NCBI RefSeq assembly: GCF_000503895.1
Contig: NC_022997.1
Location: 2,128,501-2,192,500, forward strand
Origin: Hyphomicrobium nitrativorans NL23
GTDB lineage: Bacteria > Pseudomonadota > Alphaproteobacteria > Rhizobiales > Hyphomicrobiaceae
DNA length: 64,000 nt
Reading direction: 5' to 3'
This document shows positions 29,093-38,405 of the stretch, one piece after another. The notes under the pieces are model-generated. The model was given only the letters and a program-made list of their open reading frames with translations. It searched no databases and was not told the origin of the DNA. Both the position numbers and the translations under genes were made by a program. Every line of letters begins with the position of its first letter. The stretch's first letter is position 1.

Positions 29093-29199
29093 TAGGCAAA
29101 CCTCGGGAGTGATATGGGGAATAGGTGTGTCTCAGGCGGCGCACTCTAGTGGCCGGGTCCTGAGAGTCAACGCGGGGGGATGCCGCCGTCCGGGGCGGT

Positions 29200-30570
29200 T
29201 CAGCTCGCCCGCCCGTTCGGAACGGCGCCGTTCGCCTTCTTGCCCGGTTCGCGCCAGTCGACGATGTCCTCGCGGACGGCGTGGAGCGAGCGGTAGGGAA
29301 GCGGGATGCGCACGTCCGAGGTTTCGCCGAGGCGGCGCTTGAACTGGATGGTGCGGATCATCTCGCGGATGCGGGGCGCGATCTCGGTGCGGAAACGGGT
29401 GCCGGAGAAGGTGCCGTAATGGCCGACGCCGGGCTGGACGTAAGCGTAGTGCTCGTCGACCGGAATGTTGGGGCAAAGGTCGTGGGCCGCCTGCGTCTGG
29501 CCGAGGCCGCAGATGTCGTCGCGCTCGCCTTCCACCGTCATGAGAGCGGTCTTGCGGATCGCGGCGCAATCCACGGGCTTGCCGCGGTGGGTCAGTTGGC
29601 CCTTCGGCAGCAGATGATCCTGGAAAACCGTCTGGACGGTCTGCAGGTAAAACTCCGCCGGCAGGTCCATCACCGCGAGATATTCCTCGTAGAATGCCTT
29701 GTGCTGGGCGACGCTGTCGCAATCGCCCTTCACGAGGTTCTCGAATAGCTTCATGTGCGCTTCGGTATGGCGCTCCAGGTTCATGGTCATGAAGCCCGTG
29801 AGCTGGATGAAGCCCGGGTAAACGCGCCGGCCGACACCTGCATTAGGGAACGGCACGTAGTTGATGACGTTCTGCTCGAACCAGGAGAGCGGCTTCTCCT
29901 CGGCGAGCTTGTTGACCTGGGTCGGATTGCGGCGCGTGTCGATGGGGCCGCCCATGAGCGTCATCGAGGCAGGTTGGCAGGGATCATCATTCTCTGCCAT
30001 CACGGCGGCTGCGACGAGCGCGGGCACGGCGGGCTGGCAGACGGCCATCACATGCGTGTTGGGACCGAGGAACTGAATGAACTCGATCAGGTAGTCGACG
30101 AAATCGTGTAAGTCGAAGCCGCCCTCGAAAACCGGGATGTCGCGCGCGTCCGTCCAATCGGTGATGTAGACGTCGTGCTCCTTGATCATTTCGTCCACGG
30201 TGCCGCGAAGCAGCGTGGCGTAGTGGCCCGACATCGGCGCGATGAGCAGCAGCTTGGGGTCGTGGCGCTTGCCTGCGACCGCCTCGTCGCGCTCGAAGCG
30301 CATGAGATTGCAGAACGGCTTCTGGAGAACCACGTCCTCGCGCACAGGAACGGTGAGGCCGTGGATCTTGGTTTCCTTGATGCCGAATTCGGGCTTGCCG
30401 TAACGGCGCGTGATGCCTTCGAACACTTCGCACGCGGCCGCCATCGATTTGGCGAGTTCGGTGCCGGAGAACGGGTTAAGCGGTGTCTCAAGCTGGGCCT
30501 TGAAGGCGCGCGTCATGAGACGGACGGGATGCATCAGCGCGTGTGCAAACTCGTAGGTATGATAGTGCAT
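29200..30570 (-). CDS. phaZ: intracellular polyhydroxyalkanoate depolymerase
   Basis: Hydrolyses stored PHB granules to hydroxybutyrate units. The 456-residue alpha/beta hydrolase has no signal peptide, as expected for the intracellular class. The nucleophile is Cys178 in MAVCQPAVP (this family uses Cys where lipases use Ser), the acid is in VEGERDDICG, and the His is in VQPGVGHYGTFSG. Typical N-terminal features are YEFAHALMHPVRLM and the substrate region LIAPMSGHYATLLRGTV. The start at 30570 gives MHYHTYEF. It lies downstream of mcl only by orientation: both are on the minus strand, with phaZ first in transcription. A PhaR-type site lies upstream. Confidence 0.93.
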   Translation of the reverse strand: MHYHTYEFAHALMHPVRLMTRAFKAQLETPLNPFSGTELAKSMAAACEVFEGITRRYGKPEFGIKETKIHGLTVPVREDVVLQKPFCNLMRFERDEAVAGKRHDPKLLLIAPMSGHYATLLRGTVDEMIKEHDVYITDWTDARDIPVFEGGFDLHDFVDYLIEFIQFLGPNTHVMAVCQPAVPALVAAAVMAENDDPCQPASMTLMGGPIDTRRNPTQVNKLAEEKPLSWFEQNVINYVPFPNAGVGRRVYPGFIQLTGFMTMNLERHTEAHMKLFENLVKGDCDSVAQHKAFYEEYLAVMDLPAEFYLQTVQTVFQDHLLPKGQLTHRGKPVDCAAIRKTALMTVEGERDDICGLGQTQAAHDLCPNIPVDEHYAYVQPGVGHYGTFSGTRFRTEIAPRIREMIRTIQFKRRLGETSDVRIPLPYRSLHAVREDIVDWREPGKKANGAVPNGRAS

Positions 30571-30665
30571 CAGCGTGGCTCTCCCGACAGCCGTTCACAG
30601 TGCAATGCAGCAGGGTGCCAGAAAAACGTCAAGCATTCCGTCATATTAAGGACGCATTTGCTGAG

Positions 30666-30676
30666 CTGCGGTGCAG
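30666..30676. promoter_or_regulatory. CTGC-N3-GCAG site (PhaR-type) upstream of phaZ
   Basis: CTGCGGTGCAG is a match to the CTGC-N3/4-GCAG element reported for the PHB regulator PhaR of Paracoccus. It lies 96 bases before the phaZ start, in the region shared with the divergent transglutaminase gene. A second TGC-rich patch, GTGCAATGCAGCAGG, lies close to the phaZ start. Confidence 0.5.
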
Positions 30677-30830
30677 AATAGTGCTTATTCTTTAGGCTAT
30701 TGCCTCGCATTAGGCGGGTTGACCGAGGAATGCTTAACGCGGCAGCATCGTTGCGATGCACAAGAGGTTTTCGGCGCCGTCTGCGAGTCGCGCCGAGGCC
30801 TGCGATTTCGGGTTCGAGGTCCAGCCGGGC

Positions 30831-33800
30831 ATGGCCATTCTCACGAGCCTTCATCATGTGACCCGCTATGCGTACGATCGCGCGATAGCGCTCGGGCCTC
30901 AGATCATCCGTCTGCGGCCGGCGGCGCATGCACGCGTGCGGATCCCGAGCTATTCGCTGACGATCACACCGGCCAAACACTTCATCAACTGGCAGCAGGA
31001 TCTCTACGGCAACTGGCTTGCGCGCTGCGTGTTCCCCGAGAAGACGAGCGAGTTTCGCGTCAGCGTCGATCTGCTCGCCGAGATGGCGGTGATCAATCCG
31101 TTCGACTTCTTCGTCGAGAGTTTTGCGGAGCGTGTCCCGTTCGCATATCCGGCCGATCTTGCGCTCGACCTTGCGCCGTATCTCGCAACGGACGCGCCGA
31201 CGCCCAAGCTCGACGCGTTCCTCGGAAGTGTTGTGCGCGAGGGGGAGAGCACGGTCGAATTTCTGGTGGCTCTCAACGGGCGTGTTGCGCGCGAGATCCG
31301 CTATCAGGCGCGTCATGCCGAGGGTGTGCAATCGCCCGAGGAGACGCTCTTGCTCTGCACGGGGTCGTGCCGGGATTCGACGTGGCTGCTCGTGAACGTG
31401 CTGCGCCGCCTCGGGCTCGCGGCGCGTTTCGTTTCCGGCTATCTGATCCAGCTCAAGCCGGATGTCGTCGCGACCGAAGGGCCGGCGGGGGCCGAAAGCG
31501 ACTTCACGGATTTGCATGCCTGGGCGGAAGTGTATCTGCCGGGCGCGGGATGGGTCGGCTTCGATCCGACATCCGGTCTCGTCTGTGGCGAGGGACACAT
31601 CCCGCTCGCGGCCGCGCCGCACTATCGCAACGCCTCTCCCATCAGCGGCACGGTGGAAGAGGCCGAGGTCACGTTCGGTTACGAGATGGCCGTGCGACGG
31701 GTGGCCGAGACCCCGCGTGTGACGCTTCCGTTTTCCGACGAGAGCTGGCAGGCGCTCGATGCGCTCGGCGAAGCGGTGGACGCGGATCTTGCCGCGCACG
31801 GCGTGGGGCTCACGATGGGCGGCGAGCCCACGTTCGTTTCGCTCGACGATTATCAATCGCCGGAATGGACGGTGGCGGCCATCGGGCCTCAGAAGCGCGC
31901 GAAGGCGGACGAACTGGTGCGCCGCTTGCGCGATCGCTTCGGTCCGGGCGGCTTGCTGCATTTCGGGCAGGGGAAGTGGTATCCGGGCGAGCCTTTGCCG
32001 CGCTGGGCGTTCGCGCTCTATTGGCGGCCCGACGGCACGCCGCTCTGGCGCGATGCGTCTCTCGTGGCGCGCGAGGATGACGAGACGCGGCGTACCGCGG
32101 AGGATGCGAAGGCGCTTGCCGACGGTGTCGCCGACCGCCTCGGGCTCGACGTGCGCTATGTCGTGCCGGCGTATGAAGATCCATTCCACGCGCTTGCCGA
32201 GGAAGCCAAGCTGCCGACCGATGTCGACCCGCATGACGCCGTGCTTGGAGATCGCGTCGCGCGTTTGCGGCTCGTGAGGCAACTCGACGGTGGCTTCGGT
32301 GCGCCGGCAGGCTTCGTCTTGCCGCTCGCGCGCGTGGGCGAGCGCTGGGCGAGTGCGCGGTGGCGGCTCAGGCGCGATCATCTCTTTCTCGTTCCCGGCG
32401 ACAGCCCGCTGGGCTTGAGGTTGCCGCTGTCGTCGCTTGCGGCACAGGACGAGCGCGACGTCCGCGTGGTGGCCAACGACAATCCGCGTGACGAGGGCGA
32501 TGCGGCCTCCCTCGTCACGCCGCCGGTGCGGACGGCGTTTGCCGTGGAGTTGCGCGACGGCAAGCTCTGCGTGTTCATGCCGCCCATCGACGTGCTGGAA
32601 GACTATGTCGCGCTTTTGGGGGCCGTGGAGGATGCCGCTCAAGCGCTCGGCCTTACGGTCACGATCGAGGGCTATCCGCCGCCCGACGATCGCCGTCTTA
32701 CAAACATCAAGGTTACGCCCGATCCCGGCGTGATCGAGATCAACGTGCATCCGGCTGGCACGTGGCGGGAGTGCGTCGCCATCACGGAAGCCGTCTATGC
32801 GGACGCGCGGCAGACGCGCCTCGGGGCCGAGAAGTTCATGATGGACGGGCGGCATACCGGCACGGGGGGCGGCAATCACGTGGTGGTCGGTGGCGCGACG
32901 CCCGGCGACAGTCCGTTTCTGCGGCGCCCGGACCTCTTGAAAAGCCTCATCGTGTTCTGGCAGCGCCATCCGTCGCTATCGTATCTCTTCTCGGGGCTGT
33001 TCATCGGACCGACAAGCCAGGCGCCGCGCGTGGACGAATCCCGCCACGAGAGCCTGTACGAGCTCGAAATCGCGCTCGGTCTCATTCCACCGGCCGGCGA
33101 GGGCACGCCGCCTGCGCCCTGGCTCGTGGACCGGCTGCTGCGCAACCTCATGGTCGATCTCACGGGGAATACCCATCGTGCGGAGATCTGCATCGACAAG
33201 CTTTACGCGCCGCAGGCGCCGGCCGGACGGCTCGGGCTCCTGGAGTTTCGCGCATTCGAGATGCCGCCCGATCACCGTATGAGCCTCGCGCAGCAGCTTC
33301 TGATCCGCGCGTTGATCGCGAAGTTCTGGAGAACGCCCGAAGGAGGTCCTCTCGTGCGTTGGGGTACGGCGCTGCACGACCGCTTTATGCTGGAGCATTA
33401 CGTGTGGGCGGATTTTCTCGACGTGCTCGGGGCGCTGCGGCGTGCGGGATATGCGTTCGAAGAGGGGTGGTTCGAGGCGCAGCGGGCGTTCCGTTTTCCG
33501 TTCTATGGCTCGGTCGAGCATGGCGGCGTGACGCTCGAAGTGCGGCAAGCGCTGGAGCCGTGGCACGTGATGGGCGAGGAGGTCTCGGCGGGCGCGACGG
33601 CGCGCGCGGTCGATTCGTCGGTGGAGCGGCTGCAAGTGAAAGCGGCGGGGTTCAATCCGCGCCGCCATGTGCTGGCGTGCAACGGGCGGCGCGTGCCTTT
33701 GGCCTCGACCGGGCGCTCGGGCGAGTTCGTCGCCGGTGTGCGCTTCAAGGCGTGGCAGCTTCCCTCGGGGCTGCATCCCGCCATCGCGCCGCACGCGCCG

Positions 33801-34043
33801 CTCAGGTTCGACGTGCTGGATACGTGGAGTAGCCGCTCGCTCGGCGGATGCGTCTATCACGTCACGCATCCAGGCGGACGCCATTACGAGACGTTTCCCG
33901 TCAACGCCTATGAAGCCGAGGCGCGCCGCCTTGCGCGTTTCGATGGACAGGGACATACGCCGGGGATTGTCGCGATCCCGCAGGCGGAACCGAACGACGA
34001 ATATCCCGCAACGCTCGACCTCCGCCGCGCACCGCCGAAGTGA
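30831..34043 (+). CDS. transglutaminase-like / DUF2126 protein
   Basis: A 1070-residue cytoplasmic-looking protein with two parts. Residues 1-300 are a bacterial transglutaminase-like N-terminus (SLHHVTRYAYDRAIALGPQI) and core, with the Cys-His-Asp triad visible as C180 (CTGSCRDSTWLLV), H229 (DLHAWAEVYLPG) and D245 (GFDPTSGLV). From about 320 onward is DUF2126 (LTMGGEPTFVSLDDYQSPEW, FGQGKWYPGEPLPRWAF, FMMDGRHTGTGGGNHVVVGG), which is large and of unknown chemistry. ATG at 30831 starts the conserved part directly. Such genes often sit by a circularly permuted ATP-grasp gene and an alpha-E gene, as in peptide-ligase systems; neither is adjacent here. Confidence 0.85.
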   Translation: MAILTSLHHVTRYAYDRAIALGPQIIRLRPAAHARVRIPSYSLTITPAKHFINWQQDLYGNWLARCVFPEKTSEFRVSVDLLAEMAVINPFDFFVESFAERVPFAYPADLALDLAPYLATDAPTPKLDAFLGSVVREGESTVEFLVALNGRVAREIRYQARHAEGVQSPEETLLLCTGSCRDSTWLLVNVLRRLGLAARFVSGYLIQLKPDVVATEGPAGAESDFTDLHAWAEVYLPGAGWVGFDPTSGLVCGEGHIPLAAAPHYRNASPISGTVEEAEVTFGYEMAVRRVAETPRVTLPFSDESWQALDALGEAVDADLAAHGVGLTMGGEPTFVSLDDYQSPEWTVAAIGPQKRAKADELVRRLRDRFGPGGLLHFGQGKWYPGEPLPRWAFALYWRPDGTPLWRDASLVAREDDETRRTAEDAKALADGVADRLGLDVRYVVPAYEDPFHALAEEAKLPTDVDPHDAVLGDRVARLRLVRQLDGGFGAPAGFVLPLARVGERWASARWRLRRDHLFLVPGDSPLGLRLPLSSLAAQDERDVRVVANDNPRDEGDAASLVTPPVRTAFAVELRDGKLCVFMPPIDVLEDYVALLGAVEDAAQALGLTVTIEGYPPPDDRRLTNIKVTPDPGVIEINVHPAGTWRECVAITEAVYADARQTRLGAEKFMMDGRHTGTGGGNHVVVGGATPGDSPFLRRPDLLKSLIVFWQRHPSLSYLFSGLFIGPTSQAPRVDESRHESLYELEIALGLIPPAGEGTPPAPWLVDRLLRNLMVDLTGNTHRAEICIDKLYAPQAPAGRLGLLEFRAFEMPPDHRMSLAQQLLIRALIAKFWRTPEGGPLVRWGTALHDRFMLEHYVWADFLDVLGALRRAGYAFEEGWFEAQRAFRFPFYGSVEHGGVTLEVRQALEPWHVMGEEVSAGATARAVDSSVERLQVKAAGFNPRRHVLACNGRRVPLASTGRSGEFVAGVRFKAWQLPSGLHPAIAPHAPLRFDVLDTWSSRSLGGCVYHVTHPGGRHYETFPVNAYEAEARRLARFDGQGHTPGIVAIPQAEPNDEYPATLDLRRAPPK

Positions 34044-34070
34044 GCGTCGCCATGCTCGCGCTTGTTTCGC

Positions 34071-35585
34071 TCAACTGCTGGCGCGTGCGGAGAAGACCGG
34101 CGGTTGAGAGGTCTCGTCGCCACGGTTCGGGACCGGCAGAGTGACGAGAAGGGCGGTGCCCGGCTCCGCGGGCTCGATCACAAGGGTTCCGTGAAGCGCG
34201 CGAACACGCTCGCGCATCCCCGAGAGGCCGAACCCCACGGCAGCCGTTTCCGAGATGCCGCTGCCGTTATCGGTGATGCGCAGCCGCACGCACGGGCCCG
34301 CTGGCGTGTCCTCGGTCGCGAGGTGGATGGACACATGGGTGGGGCTGCCGTGCCGCATCGCGTTGGTCAACCCTTCCTGGACGGAGCGATAGATCGTGAG
34401 ATCGATGTCCTCGCCGAAGCTCGCCGGCAGAAGGCCGATGTTGCGTTCGATCCTGGTTTCGAGATGGCGGCGCTCCACGTTGAGGATCAATTCGCCAATC
34501 AACTCCGACAGCGTGACCCGCCCGAGCGCGACGGGCCGCAGCCGGTTCAGGAGCGCACGGTTGAGGCTCTTCAGCCGCTCCGACATCAGCACGATTTCCT
34601 CGACGCACGAGAGGATCGGCGCGGCCTTCTCCTCGGGCAGGTTGCGCGCCTGACGCTCGATGGAGCCCGCGCCTGCCGTGATGCCGAACAGGCATGGCCC
34701 CACCTCGTCGTGGAGATCGCGCGAGAGCTGGCGGCGTTCGTCCTCCTGCACGGCGACAAGCTGGCGATAGAGGCGGCTGTTTTCCGCATTCGCTTCGTCG
34801 AGGGCGGCCGCGAGCATGTTGAAGCTTCCGGCGAGGGCTGCGAGTTCTCGGACTTTCGGCTGGTCGATCCTCAACCCGTAGTGGCCGTCTTCGAGTTCTC
34901 TCATGCCGTCCGCAAGAACGACGAGCGGATCGAGCACATGGCCGAGCACAAAGTAGAGGCCGACCATCATCAGCGCCGTTCCGCCGAGCCAGAGAATGGC
35001 CATGAGGCGCAACAGCTCCCAGGCTTCCGCGATCTCGTCGTCCGGCTCGCCTTCGATCACGACGGAAGCGAGTTGCTCGCCTGCTACGACGATGGGAATC
35101 GACGTGACGTCTTTCGTCGGCTGGACGAGGTTGACGAACCATTCCGGCGCGCCCTCCTCGCCCTCGGGATGGCTGGCCTTCTCGGCAGCCAAGGGCGTTT
35201 CCACGGGCGTGCCGTCGGCATTGAGGACGTGGATCGAGACGTGACGCACCTGGGCCATCTCGTTGGCGAGGCGCTCGGCGAAGGGCCCGACGTCGGCCGG
35301 ACCGTCGATGGCGCGGGTTTTCGCCAAGATGTGATAACGCCAGAGCTCGACGTTGGAATGGGTTTCGACGGCGGCGCGGTTGCGCGAGTCGAAGACGGCC
35401 AGCACGCCGCCGATCATGCCGGTGAGGAGCGTGAGGAGGGTGATTGCGATCAGGATCTGCCAGCGGAACGGGCAGGCGTACCAGAGGCGAAGGACGCTTT
35501 CGGCGGCGTTGGCGAGGCGGCCCTGAGCGGGCTTCTCGGGCGAGGTGGCTTGCGAGGGCGTCGAGGCGTCGGGCGTCGAGGTCAT
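34071..35585 (-). CDS. sensor histidine kinase, NarL/UhpB type (HAMP, HisKA_3)
   Basis: A 504-residue membrane sensor kinase. The first membrane span is at about residues 43-67 (ILIAITLLTLLTGMIGGVLAVF), then a periplasmic domain of roughly 150 residues, a second span (LMAILWLGGTALMMVGLYFVL) and a HAMP-like linker (LDPLVVLADGMRELEDGHYGLR). The dimerization/phosphoacceptor segment EDERRQLSRDLHDEVG has the His at about residue 292, and the ATPase end is compact (LRITDNGSGIS, GFGLSGMRERV). ATG at 35585 is chosen because it follows the family's short cytoplasmic tail. No response regulator lies next to it. Convergent with the DUF2126 gene, divergent from ald. Confidence 0.85.
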   Translation of the reverse strand: MTSTPDASTPSQATSPEKPAQGRLANAAESVLRLWYACPFRWQILIAITLLTLLTGMIGGVLAVFDSRNRAAVETHSNVELWRYHILAKTRAIDGPADVGPFAERLANEMAQVRHVSIHVLNADGTPVETPLAAEKASHPEGEEGAPEWFVNLVQPTKDVTSIPIVVAGEQLASVVIEGEPDDEIAEAWELLRLMAILWLGGTALMMVGLYFVLGHVLDPLVVLADGMRELEDGHYGLRIDQPKVRELAALAGSFNMLAAALDEANAENSRLYRQLVAVQEDERRQLSRDLHDEVGPCLFGITAGAGSIERQARNLPEEKAAPILSCVEEIVLMSERLKSLNRALLNRLRPVALGRVTLSELIGELILNVERRHLETRIERNIGLLPASFGEDIDLTIYRSVQEGLTNAMRHGSPTHVSIHLATEDTPAGPCVRLRITDNGSGISETAAVGFGLSGMRERVRALHGTLVIEPAEPGTALLVTLPVPNRGDETSQPPVFSARASS

Positions 35586-35891
35586 GGGCTTTTCCGGTGG
35601 CGCACAACTGTCGGTGCGATGGCCGTGATGCGGCGTCGTTCGGCTTGGCGAAGCAAGAGAAATCCTTGGCATCCGCCGAGCGGATCACGTCTGCGTTATA
35701 TAGTTACATCCTGATCGGGCAATTCCAATCTGTTCGTGCGGGCGCCCTCGCTTGCGGCTCTTCGTGGGGGCGCGGCTGGGGCGAGGGCCCCGCGCCGCGA
35801 AGTCTGAGCCCCCGAAAATTGCCGTGTTTCGGCATGTCGGGCTTGCTAAGCTCGCCGCGCCGAATTCAGTGGCGAACAGTCGAGGACCACG
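35586..35891. other. divergent region between the histidine kinase gene and ald
   Basis: About 0.3 kb without a supported gene. It should contain promoters for both neighbours. A short AT-rich stretch (GTTATATAGTTACATCC) at about 35695-35711 is the most promoter-like part; the rest is GC-rich with short self-complementary runs. No operator is recognised. Confidence 0.35.
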
Positions 35892-37016
35892 ATGCGGATT
35901 GGCGTTCCGACCGAGATCAAAAGCAACGAGTTTCGTGTCGGGCTGGTGCCCGGCTCGGTGCGCGAATTGACGGCCGGCGGACACGAGGTGGTGGTGCAGT
36001 CCGGCGCGGGCGGCGGCATTTTTGCGGATGATGCAACTTACGAACGTGCGGGCGCCAGGATCGTGCCGACGGCGGAGGCGGTGTTCGAGGCGGCTGAGCT
36101 TATCGTCAAGGTGAAGGAGCCGCTGGCGTCCGAGATCGCCTTGCTCAGGCCGCACCACATTCTTTTCACCTACCTTCATTTGGCGCCCGATCCGGGGCAG
36201 GCGCGCGGACTGCTCGCTTCCGGCGCGACGGCCATCGCTTACGAGACCGTGACGGACGCGTCCGGCGGGCTGCCGCTGCTTGCGCCGATGAGCGAGGTGG
36301 CGGGCCGCCTCTCCATGGAGGCGGCTGCGCTTGCGTTGCGGCGACCGACGGGCGGACGTGGCGTGCTGCTCGGCGGAGTGCCGGGCGTGCAGCCGGCGAA
36401 GGTGGTCGTGCTCGGCGGCGGCGTTGTCGGTACGCACGCAGCGCGCATGGCCGCGGGGCTCGGCGCGCATGTGAGCATCATCGACAAGTCGTTGCCGCGT
36501 CTTCGCCAGCTCGACGAATTGTTCGAGGGGCGTGTGGTGACGCTCGCGTCGACGATGCACGCCATCGAGGATGCGGTGCTCGAAGCGGATGTCGTTGTCG
36601 GCGCCGTGCTGGTGGCGGGGGCGAGCGCGCCGAAGCTCGTCTCGCGGAGCATGCTTCCGTCTATGAAACGTGGCGCGGTGCTGGTGGACGTGTCCATCGA
36701 CCAGGGCGGATGTTTCGAAACCTCGCGGCCGACGACGCACGCCGATCCGACGTACGAGGTGGACGGTATCATCCACTACTGCGTCGCCAACATGCCCGGG
36801 GCCGTGCCGGTCACGAGCGCGCAGGCGCTCAACAACGCGACGCTGCCGTTCGTGACGAAGCTCGCCGACAAGGGGCTGGCGGCGTTCGACCGCGATCCGC
36901 ATCTCGCGGCCGGGCTCAACGTGAAAGACGGGCGCATCATGCACCAGGCGGTTCAGATGTCGCTCGGCTTCGACCGGATCGGGAAGGGCAAGCCGGAGCC
37001 CGTGGCGGTGGCGTAG
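35892..37016 (+). CDS. ald: alanine dehydrogenase
   Basis: NAD-dependent interconversion of L-alanine with pyruvate and ammonia. The 374-residue length is typical. The start MRIGVPTEIKSNEFRVGLVPGSV is diagnostic; the catalytic Lys is in ELIVKVKEPL (about residue 75) and the catalytic His in FTYLHLAPD (about 96). The Rossmann motif is VVVLGGGVVGTHAARMA and the active-site Asp is in VDVSIDQGG. It could recycle alanine formed by the pyruvate-dependent transaminases encoded downstream (positions 41264-42586 and 47565-48941), which is an inference from shared chemistry, not an operon. Confidence 0.94.
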   Translation: MRIGVPTEIKSNEFRVGLVPGSVRELTAGGHEVVVQSGAGGGIFADDATYERAGARIVPTAEAVFEAAELIVKVKEPLASEIALLRPHHILFTYLHLAPDPGQARGLLASGATAIAYETVTDASGGLPLLAPMSEVAGRLSMEAAALALRRPTGGRGVLLGGVPGVQPAKVVVLGGGVVGTHAARMAAGLGAHVSIIDKSLPRLRQLDELFEGRVVTLASTMHAIEDAVLEADVVVGAVLVAGASAPKLVSRSMLPSMKRGAVLVDVSIDQGGCFETSRPTTHADPTYEVDGIIHYCVANMPGAVPVTSAQALNNATLPFVTKLADKGLAAFDRDPHLAAGLNVKDGRIMHQAVQMSLGFDRIGKGKPEPVAVA

Positions 37017-37034
37017 TGGGCGGCGAGCGGCTCC

Positions 37035-37883
37035 TCAACGGCCACTGAGGCGCGAGGCCATGGTTGCGATGGTGCGCTGGTAAACCTGCGCGCGGTTCCA
37101 GTCCCGCAGCACGTTGTAATTGTGCGTGCCCTGGCCCCACGGTTGGCCGCGCTGCCAGCCGTGGCCTTTGAGGAAGTTGGCCGTCGAGGCGAGGGCGTCC
37201 GGGATGGAGCGGATGAGATCGCGGCGGCCGTCGCCATCGTAATCGACGGCGAACTGGATGTAGGGCGAGGGCAGGAACTGGGTCTGGCCGATCTCGCCGG
37301 CCCATCCTCCGCGCATCTGTGCCGCGGGCATGTAACCGCGGTCGACGATGCGGAGCGCGTCCGTGAGTTGGGCTGTGAAGAACGGCGAGCGGCGGCAATC
37401 GTAGGCGAGGGTCGCGAGCGAGCGGACGATCGAATAGCGATCCGAGACGTCGGCGCCGAAGTTCGTCTCCAGGCCCCAGATGGACACGACAATCTCGCGG
37501 GGAACGCCGAAGTCGCGCTCGATGCGGTCGAGCACGGCGCGGTGCGTTTTGAGGCGCTGGCGGGCGCGGTTCATGAGCGCCGTGCCGACGCGGCGGGCGT
37601 AGAATTGCTCGAACGAGAGTTTGAACGATTTCTGGTTGCGGTCGAGGCGGATGATGCGGGCATCGTAGGTGATGCCCGAGAGAACCGCATTCGTCGTGCG
37701 AGGCGAGACGCCCGCCTGCACCGCGCGCTGCTTGTAGCCTTCCATCCATCTGTTGAAGCCGCCCGCGCCTTCGCCGCAATTGCGCGCCTGGGCTGCGGCG
37801 GGGACGGTGGTTGCCAGAAGCGTGAAGAGCACGAGGCCGAAACCGGCCGTCCGGGCGATTGTGGTGCCGCGCATCATGATCAT
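37035..37883 (-). CDS. lytic murein transglycosylase (MltB-like, SLT_2 family)
   Basis: Periplasmic enzyme that cleaves peptidoglycan glycan strands with formation of 1,6-anhydro-muropeptides. The 282-residue precursor has a signal peptide (about residues 1-32, TAGFGLVLFTLLATTVPAAAQA). The catalytic Glu is in VSIWGLETNFG, followed by SLATLAYDCRRSPFF, GWAGEIGQTQFLPSPY and VDYDGDGRRDLIRSIPDALASTANFLKGHGW, here given in two parts: VDYDGDGRRDLI and DALASTANFLKGHGW. These are MltB/SLT_2 signatures. No lipobox is present, so it is probably soluble in the periplasm. The start could also be the ATG two codons on. Confidence 0.9.
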   Translation of the reverse strand: MIMMRGTTIARTAGFGLVLFTLLATTVPAAAQARNCGEGAGGFNRWMEGYKQRAVQAGVSPRTTNAVLSGITYDARIIRLDRNQKSFKLSFEQFYARRVGTALMNRARQRLKTHRAVLDRIERDFGVPREIVVSIWGLETNFGADVSDRYSIVRSLATLAYDCRRSPFFTAQLTDALRIVDRGYMPAAQMRGGWAGEIGQTQFLPSPYIQFAVDYDGDGRRDLIRSIPDALASTANFLKGHGWQRGQPWGQGTHNYNVLRDWNRAQVYQRTIATMASRLSGR

Positions 37884-38001
37884 TCCGTTATCGCGTCAGG
37901 TTCGGCACGACCTTAGCCTTGCTCGCGGCGAGACGGAAGGCGGGGATGTCCGGAGGGGCCGCGCGGTTGTGCGGTTTTGCTTAACCGGAGGTGTCGGCGG
38001 C

Positions 38002-38361
38002 TCAGGGTGTTTCCGTGTCCGCCGTTCCGAGCGTCATGATGTAGGCGACGACGTTGCGGATCTCCTCTCGCGACAAAGCGATGGCCGGCATGGGCGGGTG
38101 CGGGATGACGATGCGCCCCGCAATCGCTTCCATGGTTTGGCCGTCCTTGTTGGCGATTGCCGCGAAGCTCGGCACGTCGGCGGGGAGCGCACCTGCGGAT
38201 TTCCGTTCGATGAGATGACATCCCGAGCACAGGCGCTCCGCGACCGAGCGGCCCTGTTCGGGGTCGGGCTTCGGCGTGGAGGTGGGGCCCGCCGCGAGGG
38301 TTGGCCCCATCAGCAGACCCGCGATGACAGAAGCGGCGGCGATGCGCAGCGTGACTTTCAT
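38002..38361 (-). CDS. small c-type cytochrome
   Basis: A 119-residue exported haem protein. The signal peptide (KVTLRIAAASVIAGLLMGPTLA) is followed by the haem attachment motif CSGCH in GRSVAERLCSGCHLIERK and a probable axial Met in IPHPPMPAIALSREEI; the C-terminus VVAYIMTLG is the usual helix of class I cytochromes. GAGGGA lies 7 bases before the ATG at 38361. The protein should carry electrons in the periplasm. The partner is unknown; the next gene in the same direction upstream encodes a CBS-domain protein. Confidence 0.88.
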   Translation of the reverse strand: MKVTLRIAAASVIAGLLMGPTLAAGPTSTPKPDPEQGRSVAERLCSGCHLIERKSAGALPADVPSFAAIANKDGQTMEAIAGRIVIPHPPMPAIALSREEIRNVVAYIMTLGTADTETP

Positions 38362-38405
38362 GCGTGTTCCCTCATTGCCGAAGGGCTTTGCTCGGTCTTT
38401 ACGCT

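Noticed and set aside
28037-30570. Evidence for methylotrophy from malyl-CoA lyase
   Set aside because: The enzyme also serves the ethylmalonyl-CoA pathway, and no other serine-cycle or C1 gene is in the window.
30570-35714. Long frames antisense to the DUF2126 and histidine kinase genes
   Set aside because: Arg/His-rich low-complexity products and no ribosome sites; the sense frames contain clear catalytic motifs.
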